Source: Verrucomicrobiota bacterium
Lineage (GTDB): Bacteria; Verrucomicrobiota; Verrucomicrobiia; Methylacidiphilales; JBCCWR01
DNA length: 47,878 bases
Reading direction: 5' to 3'
Assembly: GCA_039192515.1 (NCBI GenBank)
Contig: JBCCXA010000026.1
Coordinates: 1 to 47,878 of the forward strand
Shown here one piece after another: positions 42,750 through 47,878 of the stretch (the stretch's first letter is position 1; every line of letters begins with the position of its first letter). Made by a program: the position numbers and the translations under genes. The notes under the pieces are model-generated. The model saw nothing but the letters and a program-made list of their open reading frames with translations, ran no database searches and was not told where the DNA came from.

Positions 42750-44147
42750 TTAGTTGGCCTTAAAGATTGCCATGCCTGATATATGCGGTTCCCATAGCAT
42801 GAGTGTCTTGTCCGCTTCGAGTGAAAGATCTAATCTGCCGTCTGCCACAAGAACTTCATAAGGACCATACTTTTTCCATGCTCTGTGAGGAAGATCAGCC
42901 TCCATTCCAGTCTCCACAAGCTTGTCTTCTACTTGTAAGTTTATAGAACGAGCGTAATCCAATCCAAATGTGCTGTTGGCCATGCTCCAAAGAAAAATTT
43001 GGTAGCGGCCATTAGGAAGGGGTTGGCGAAGGGATATGACACCACCTAGATCTTTTTTCCTTCTGTCTTTAGCAGTGATATTACACATGAGCATTTGTTC
43101 TAGACTACTTCCAGGTTCAACGTCCAGCGGAGTAACTACAGAATCAAAACCTCTAATTTCGGTATTTACTTCAACAATCATTCCGTTACGCTCTGCCTGC
43201 TTTTGAGACCACCACTGGTTTCCATCTATGACACAAGCATCACCATTGAAATTGACACCTAGAGCCAATTGCCATGAAGTTAACTCTCCTGTTTTTCTAA
43301 CAGTCGTATAGTCGCCTTGTTCTAAATGAACAGACGTTTGATCGGATAGCCTTTGAACACCCACTGATCCTTCAAGGACATTTACATTTGTTGAATTTTT
43401 TTCGGAACGAATCGAAAAAATAGTTCCGAGAACTTCAATGAGGGCATTTCCTGTTTGAACTTTGAAAGGCCGACCGTTCGCTTGTGGAGCTACATTTGCA
43501 GTGAGCTCTCCAGCTGAAAAGTGAACCATCTTGCCTGGGGCGGGGGCCAACAATTTTAAGATGCTGCCAGCTTTTAAATGAAGAGTCGTTTCGTCAGACA
43601 GATAAGTTAAGTTAGCAAAACCATTGAGCACCTTAATCTGATCTCCAGCCTTAGCTTTTTGAGAACTTAATGGGTCGAGAGGGGTGCCACCCCTAGTCCA
43701 GGAGACCAAGGATCCTTTCTCTACACTTAGACGCGCCAGTGCAGGCGCTTCAACTGCCTGAGGTGAGCTATTTTCAACAATCGGTTTCGCTTGATTTTTT
43801 TGAAATCTAAAGAAAACCGCCAAACTCAATGATATGACAAGTACGGCTACCAAGCCGATTAAAACGGGAGATTGTTGGTTCTGTTGGCGATAGCGCTGGA
43901 GATGATGAGTAAGCCTTGCTCGTCTTGGTGGTCCACTTAATTGATTGATTGGATACTGACTTTGAGGCTCAAGACTTTTCAAACGGGAGCATGCTTGGAC
44001 CATCAAGCTGACCTCCACTAACTCCTCAGCAAAGCCTTCAGCAAAGTGGGGGTTTTCTTCCAGTGCATTGGCGAGTTCTGCCTTTGATTCTTCATCGAGG
44101 TTACCTTCAAGATATCTGATTACCCATTCTGATTGAGGTTGGTTCAT
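42750..44147 (-). CDS. FecR-domain anti-sigma-type membrane protein
   Basis: About 465 residues. The N-terminal cytoplasmic part (about 1-90, 'WVIRYLEGNLDEESKAELANAL') probably binds the sigma factor. A single membrane helix follows at about 94-115, then a FecR domain at about 200-290 ('GELTANVAPQANGRPFKVQTGNALIEVLGTIFSI', 'VNVLEGSVGVQ', 'LEQGDYTTV'). A C-terminal domain of about 170 residues ('GDACVIDGNQWWSQKQAE') has no family I can name and may be the ligand-sensing part. ATG 44145-44147 overlaps the sigma-factor stop as ATGA and has AGGAG 7 bases upstream; a longer frame to 44180 is rejected. In FecIR-type systems such a protein relays a surface signal to its sigma factor; whether it inhibits or activates here is unknown. 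Confidence 0.85.
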   Translation of the reverse strand: MNQPQSEWVIRYLEGNLDEESKAELANALEENPHFAEGFAEELVEVSLMVQACSRLKSLEPQSQYPINQLSGPPRRARLTHHLQRYRQQNQQSPVLIGLVAVLVISLSLAVFFRFQKNQAKPIVENSSPQAVEAPALARLSVEKGSLVSWTRGGTPLDPLSSQKAKAGDQIKVLNGFANLTYLSDETTLHLKAGSILKLLAPAPGKMVHFSAGELTANVAPQANGRPFKVQTGNALIEVLGTIFSIRSEKNSTNVNVLEGSVGVQRLSDQTSVHLEQGDYTTVRKTGELTSWQLALGVNFNGDACVIDGNQWWSQKQAERNGMIVEVNTEIRGFDSVVTPLDVEPGSSLEQMLMCNITAKDRRKKDLGGVISLRQPLPNGRYQIFLWSMANSTFGLDYARSINLQVEDKLVETGMEADLPHRAWKKYGPYEVLVADGRLDLSLEADKTLMLWEPHISGMAIFKAN

Positions 44148-44704
44148 TGAACAACTCCTCTCATATAACTTGTGATACATTGCCTTAGTTTGACGCGCAG
44201 GCGATTAAGGATGACATATATAGCGTTCACAGTCTTTTGCATTCGCTGAGCAAGAACTTCACAGCGATCACCGTCTGCATAAAAAGACAAAAGCAAATCA
44301 CGCATTCTTTTATCGAGCCTGGAAAGACAGGCTTCCAAAGCGGCTTTTTTTTGGTTTAGAGTTGAAAGCGGAGTCTCTTGCAAATAATTTCCAAGAGTGC
44401 TATCGACGAGATCGATAAGCCGCTCTTCGGTACCGGTCTGCTCACGGCTGTGCTTCCGATATATGTTTAGAGACTTAAATTTAATGATTTGGCGCACCCA
44501 GGGTAACACCGCACGACCTTCTTCGAATTCACTCGCTTTGCGGCTTACCTCAATAAGAGTCTCTTGAAAGGCATCCTCTGCTAGAGCCCAGTCGCGTAAA
44601 ATACCATAGGCGTTAGCAGTTAGCGCATGTGACCATTTCATGGTTTCCATAAGCAAATATTCTCGCTTAGCTTCAATATTCTCGAATTGCTTAGAATCAG
44701 CCAT
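44144..44704 (-). CDS. ECF-family RNA polymerase sigma factor
   Basis: A 186-residue sigma-70 factor with regions 2 and 4 only. Region 2 covers 'LTANAYGILRDWALAEDAFQETLIEV' and 'AVLPWVRQIIKFKSLNIYRKHSRE'; region 4 covers 'LEACLSRLDKRMRDLLLSFYADG' and the helix-turn-helix 'EVLAQRMQKTVNAIYVILNRLRVKLRQCI'. This is the sigma type often found in Planctomycetota and Verrucomicrobiota next to FecR and sugar-related secreted proteins. It is translationally coupled to the FecR-like gene by an ATGA overlap. The start ATG is preceded immediately by AGGA, too close for an optimal site, so the start is slightly uncertain. Probable target genes are the downstream small paralogue and perhaps the two larger ones. 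Confidence 0.9.
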   Translation of the reverse strand: MADSKQFENIEAKREYLLMETMKWSHALTANAYGILRDWALAEDAFQETLIEVSRKASEFEEGRAVLPWVRQIIKFKSLNIYRKHSREQTGTEERLIDLVDSTLGNYLQETPLSTLNQKKAALEACLSRLDKRMRDLLLSFYADGDRCEVLAQRMQKTVNAIYVILNRLRVKLRQCITSYMRGVVQ

Positions 44705-44730
44705 TCCTAGTACGTATTTGCCTGAAAAAG

Positions 44731-44746
44731 AAAATCCTTACAGAAA
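44731..44746 (-). promoter_or_regulatory. Candidate sigma-dependent promoter motif
   Basis: The minus-strand word TTTCTGTAAGGATTTT lies 27-42 bases before the sigma start. TTTCTGTAAG occurs also in the leader of the 1417-residue gene (39929-39938). An ECF promoter element shared by the regulon is possible, but two occurrences in AT-rich DNA are weak evidence. Confidence 0.3.
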
Positions 44747-44928
44747 TCTTCATACTCTGATTAATTCCTTATAATTAAATCATCCATTTCTATCGTCAAG
44801 CTTTGTTAAGATGCTTTACTTAGCGCGTTTGCCATTTTCCTAGCATTAGCAAGCTTGTTTATTACTGATTCACTAAGAGTATATAGCAACAATAGATCTA
44901 CTTTTATTAATCAAATTAAGAATTATCT

Positions 44929-44957
44929 AAAGCATCAATTAATGTTTTTAATGCTTT
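44929..44957. terminator. Stem-loop downstream of the sulfatase gene
   Basis: AAAGCAT (44929-44935) and ATGCTTT (44951-44957) pair, and the stem extends to about 10 bp with one mismatch. It lies about 100 bases after the sulfatase stop. The T-run is on the plus side, so a terminator role for the minus-strand sulfatase is uncertain. Confidence 0.3.
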
Positions 44958-45056
44958 TTGTATAGTAAATATGGAATTTATTTAGATTCTTAAAAATCGA
45001 TTGGATAGAGTTCCTAGCATCAAGATGCAAGATTTATAGAAACTGGAACTTAGTAT

Positions 45057-47878
45057 TTACTGCTCTATCTCTAAACGAACAAAAAGCCTACTTGTAAGTG
45101 TTCCGGAGCTATTTGCTGTCACGGTCGTAATGCCTGGCGAGGGCGTGTTTTTTTCAGCATGGATGGTCACTAAAGTGCCACCGCTTTCTGCTAGACCACT
45201 GGAGTAGAAAGTTTGCAAATCCTTCGACCAGCTGTAAACCAAATTGATGTTACTGGCTGGATTAGTACTCTCAGGATGTGTGAAAGAGAAAGTGTCGCTA
45301 TCTACCATCGTGCAACATACAATGCGACCCGACGACACACTTGGATCAGTTCCAAAGTAATTCTCTAAACCGTTGTTATATCCATCACCATCGGGATCGT
45401 CATTGATCCCTGTAAACAAACCGACACCAGGGAAACCGGCAATCCATTCTGCATAGTTATTGCTGACACCCTGGGCAACAAACTCCATGGCATCCATATC
45501 GAAATGACCATCAATGATCTCGAGCCTAAGGTAATGATTGTTTCCACCTTCAAGTGTAACATTCTCTAGAGTGAAAGCCTGCAAATCGTTCCAGGTGCCC
45601 GTATTAGCAATATCGAGCACCCCTAATGAGTGACCATTTATCTTCAGGCCAAGACTTCCGGGATGGGGATCACCGCTAGCAGCATAAAGGATCACATCAT
45701 AGACCCCGGCTTGCACATTGACTGAATATTCGAGAAACTCGCCGTTTCGAGTCTTGCTCACCCGGTATTCCCCAGGGGCACTTTCTAGGATATCCACATC
45801 ACCTTCAGTTCCGGGACGATAGTTTGTTCCGGTATCGGTATTGCCTTGGTCTTGATCAGCGTAAGCCCAATACTGGAGTCCTTGGTCAAAATCTTCGGCT
45901 TCAATGCGACCGGGAATACTGCCAACGACACCGAGGTAAGGGCTTTGCCTTGGCCCAGAGGTGAGTTTGTCAACCAGGAAGTCCAGCAGAGAGGCAACGT
46001 CATTGTTGGAAACACCTGCCCCTTGAGAAGCTTGGATGCTTGGCAATAGAGCAAAGGCCAGATCATCAATCCTGTCGGCAATTTCCAAGGCAAATAGCAA
46101 GTTGAAGCCGACCTCGGTAAGAATCTGGTTGTTTAATAACGTGAGCGCGTTAGTGGTTTGCCCCATTCTACAAAGTGCATAAGCCGCTGCAGTGGCCACA
46201 CAGGGTTCTACATCGCTAAGCTGGTTTTCCAGCGCCATAGCTGCTGGTAGAGCCTCCATTCCCAGATGGGCGCATCCCATAGCACCCCAGAAGCGCACGA
46301 TGTAATTGCTATCTCCTAGAGCGGTGGTCAACTCGGATAGAAAACTCACATCTCCTGAAGCGGCCTTGTTGGCTAGGTCAAGGATCTGAGATTGCAGTGG
46401 GTAAGTGCTTTCTGAGGAAGCATTGATATAACTATAGCTTGAGCTTCCTTCGGGAATAAAGCCGGTATCTCGGTTATCTAGAATAAAGCTATCGGTTGCC
46501 GCTCGCATCTCTTGGAGAAGGGCAGCATAGGTTGGGTCATCAATGAGATTGTTGGTTTCCCAAGGGTCTATTTGAAAATCATAGAGTTCTTCATAACCAG
46601 GTGTTTGATAAAAATCTCCTTGAGTTTCTGTAAGACTATTTTTGGCATACAAAGCAGCCCACTCTTTTGCCAGAGAGCCTCTGCTGCGATATTCCATGCG
46701 TCGGCCCACAGGAAACTCTGGCAGGTAGTTACGCACGTATCGATAGCGATCATTGTGCACCCCACGCGCTAAGGCAATACGCTCATCCATGCGGTTTCTG
46801 TAAAAAGGAATGTAGGCCATCGCACTCTCTTTGTTTACTCCGAAGGCAATACGTCCCTGCAGATGAGTTGGGATGGACTCCCCAGCCAAGGCCAACATGG
46901 TTGTCGGAAGGTCTAGAAAACTCACCGGTTCATCAACCACACTGCCACGAGCAAGATTAAACAAGTGACTCCAATTCTCGGGAATACGAACAATCAGGGG
47001 CACCCGTAGGCCAAAATCATTGACATGGCGTTTGCCTCCGGGTAAGGGGCCTCCATGATCACTGTAGTAGAAGATGATGGTGTCTTCCAACAAACCTGCG
47101 TCCTCCAACTCGCGGATTTTTCGTTGGACCCATTTATCTGTGTCCTCGATGGTATCGTGGACATGGGCCCAGGTGATACGAGAAATAAAGGTATCCGGGT
47201 GGATCGGCGGCAAGACAACTGAATCGGGATCGGTCACCGTAGCTATGTTGAGAGGATCATCGGTGATGTCTGGGAACCCATCCTCATCTAAGCCATCGAG
47301 AAAGTGTTTACGTTCGTGGGTATTGTTTTGGTTGTAGACAGCGAAAAAGGGCTGGCCATCGCTTCTGGCTGACCATTTCGCTGAGCTGTTATTTTTATCC
47401 CACGCAGCATCGGCAAGCTCTTGGATAGTAGGATTATAGTCGGTCTTACGGTTATTGGTGGTGTAATATCCGGCTTGACGCAAATACTCTGGCCAGTAAC
47501 GAAGCCATGAAGGAAAATCAGCTTGCTGGTTACGCATCTGGCCAGGGCCCGCAAACTGAGTGCCATGGGTGCCGGTGATAAGAGAAAACCGGGCAACCGC
47601 ACACACAGGAGCATTGGCAAATGCATTGGTGAAGCGAATACCTTCTTGGGCTAACTGGTCAATAGTTGGTGTTCGTGCAACCGTATCCCCATAACAACCA
47701 AGAAAAGGTCCGTTATCTTCACTCACCAAACAGAGGATATTGGGTCTTTTAGAAGTAATCTGTAAGTTATCCATCAACAAAGGACCGCCCGCACCATTTG
47801 CCGAGCCGTCTCCAAGGACTGCATAAAAGCCGACCCGATGAACGTAACCCGAAAGAGAACCGCCTATCACGGCGCTGC
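45057..47878 (-). CDS. Secreted sulfatase with HEAT-like repeats and CBM6-like domain (5' end outside window)
   Basis: The frame is open to the right edge, so the N-terminus is missing; a GTG at 47870 is only an internal codon. Visible residues (numbered from that GTG): the end of a beta-sandwich domain at 1-40, a sulfatase domain at 42-480 with metal site 'LVSEDNGPFLGCYG', formylglycine-type Cys90 in 'VCAVARFSLITG' and 'YSDHGGPLPGGKRH', HEAT-like helical repeats at about 495-640 ('VRFWGAMGCAHLGMEAL', 'VATAAAYALCRMGQ'), a CBM6-like domain at about 655-790 ('GRIEAEDFDQG', 'GEFLEYSVNV') and a tail with 'DDPDGDGYNNGLENYFGTDP'. It should remove sulfate from a polysaccharide such as those of algae. 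The motif C-A-V-A-R departs from the usual C-x-P-S-R, but similar CxVAR forms occur in planctomycete sulfatases. Confidence 0.9.
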   Translation of the reverse strand, partial: SAVIGGSLSGYVHRVGFYAVLGDGSANGAGGPLLMDNLQITSKRPNILCLVSEDNGPFLGCYGDTVARTPTIDQLAQEGIRFTNAFANAPVCAVARFSLITGTHGTQFAGPGQMRNQQADFPSWLRYWPEYLRQAGYYTTNNRKTDYNPTIQELADAAWDKNNSSAKWSARSDGQPFFAVYNQNNTHERKHFLDGLDEDGFPDITDDPLNIATVTDPDSVVLPPIHPDTFISRITWAHVHDTIEDTDKWVQRKIRELEDAGLLEDTIIFYYSDHGGPLPGGKRHVNDFGLRVPLIVRIPENWSHLFNLARGSVVDEPVSFLDLPTTMLALAGESIPTHLQGRIAFGVNKESAMAYIPFYRNRMDERIALARGVHNDRYRYVRNYLPEFPVGRRMEYRSRGSLAKEWAALYAKNSLTETQGDFYQTPGYEELYDFQIDPWETNNLIDDPTYAALLQEMRAATDSFILDNRDTGFIPEGSSSYSYINASSESTYPLQSQILDLANKAASGDVSFLSELTTALGDSNYIVRFWGAMGCAHLGMEALPAAMALENQLSDVEPCVATAAAYALCRMGQTTNALTLLNNQILTEVGFNLLFALEIADRIDDLAFALLPSIQASQGAGVSNNDVASLLDFLVDKLTSGPRQSPYLGVVGSIPGRIEAEDFDQGLQYWAYADQDQGNTDTGTNYRPGTEGDVDILESAPGEYRVSKTRNGEFLEYSVNVQAGVYDVILYAASGDPHPGSLGLKINGHSLGVLDIANTGTWNDLQAFTLENVTLEGGNNHYLRLEIIDGHFDMDAMEFVAQGVSNNYAEWIAGFPGVGLFTGINDDPDGDGYNNGLENYFGTDPSVSSGRIVCCTMVDSDTFSFTHPESTNPASNINLVYSWSKDLQTFYSSGLAESGGTLVTIHAEKNTPSPGITTVTANSSGTLTSRLFVRLEIEQ

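Larger units (their letters stand above)
44705..45056. other. Intergenic region upstream of the ECF sigma operon
   Basis: About 350 very AT-rich bases between the sulfatase stop and the sigma gene, both on the minus strand. It holds the sigma operon promoter, a TTTCTGTAAG word (within 44731-44746) and a stem-loop at 44929-44957. No reading frame with support, and no RNA gene, was recognised. Confidence 0.45.

Noticed and set aside
1..47878. CRISPR array, tRNA, rRNA or prophage genes
   Set aside because: No regularly spaced direct repeats, no cloverleaf-like sequence, no rRNA stretch and no phage structural or integrase genes were seen on reading; a tRNAscan or Infernal run would settle RNA genes.

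Overview
The window looks like chromosomal DNA from a free-living, probably marine member of the Verrucomicrobiota (PVC group). The phylum call is an inference from gene content, not from a marker-gene comparison: a large secreted sulfatase, ThuA-like and DUF1080 secreted proteins, an ECF sigma factor paired with a FecR-like anti-sigma protein, a Rho factor with a long Asn/Arg-rich extension, HPr kinase beside HPr and enzyme I, and C-terminal 'DLDTDNDG...' calcium-binding-like segments. By eye the DNA is moderately AT-rich, and many starts lack a clear Shine-Dalgarno sequence. No rRNA, tRNA, CRISPR array or riboswitch was recognised.

Layout. 1-3000: the end of a secreted protein, a DoxX-like membrane protein and a secreted GH71/99-like glycosidase. 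3150-11150: a signalling block. A three-gene operon of response regulators (one REC-HDOD, two REC with degenerate HD-GYP domains) faces a convergent operon of outer-membrane porin, PhnD-like binding protein and sensor histidine kinase. 11479-15642: a ThuA-like protein, polyphosphate kinase and a MEMO1-family protein. 15950-19490: an NtrC-type activator, IspH and a secreted protein of unknown function. 19545-23166 (minus strand): glycosyltransferase, PrsW-type protease and HemQ. 23191-32024 (plus strand): CoaE, Rho, GalE, HPr kinase, HPr, enzyme I and a CPA2 antiporter. 32083-34228: a DUF1080 protein, a DUF3147 protein and a small trypsin-like protease. 34229-35637: a decayed stretch with a frameshifted transposase remnant. 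35638-44704 (minus strand): ECF sigma factor, FecR-like protein and three nested paralogues sharing one secreted N-terminal module. 45057-47878: a sulfatase cut by the right edge.

How the parts may work together. The porin, binding protein and kinase look like a ligand-sensing input with no transporter permease. The three response regulators opposite contain no DNA-binding domain and are the nearest candidate outputs. The ECF sigma/FecR pair probably controls the tandem secreted paralogues: the smallest (221 aa) is in the same operon, the other two (496 and 1417 aa) have similar leaders of their own. HPr kinase, HPr and enzyme I form a PTS phosphorelay with no sugar permease in view, which suggests a regulatory role.

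The least expected structure is a dispersed intergenic repeat of about 140-160 bp with terminal inverted repeats. Two full-length copies lie at 15767-15928 and 40121-40262, a minimal palindromic copy lies exactly between two convergent genes at 32024-32084, and there are likely fragments at 438, 11278 and 34404. It resembles a MITE or a structured repetitive extragenic element, and I do not recognise it as a named family.
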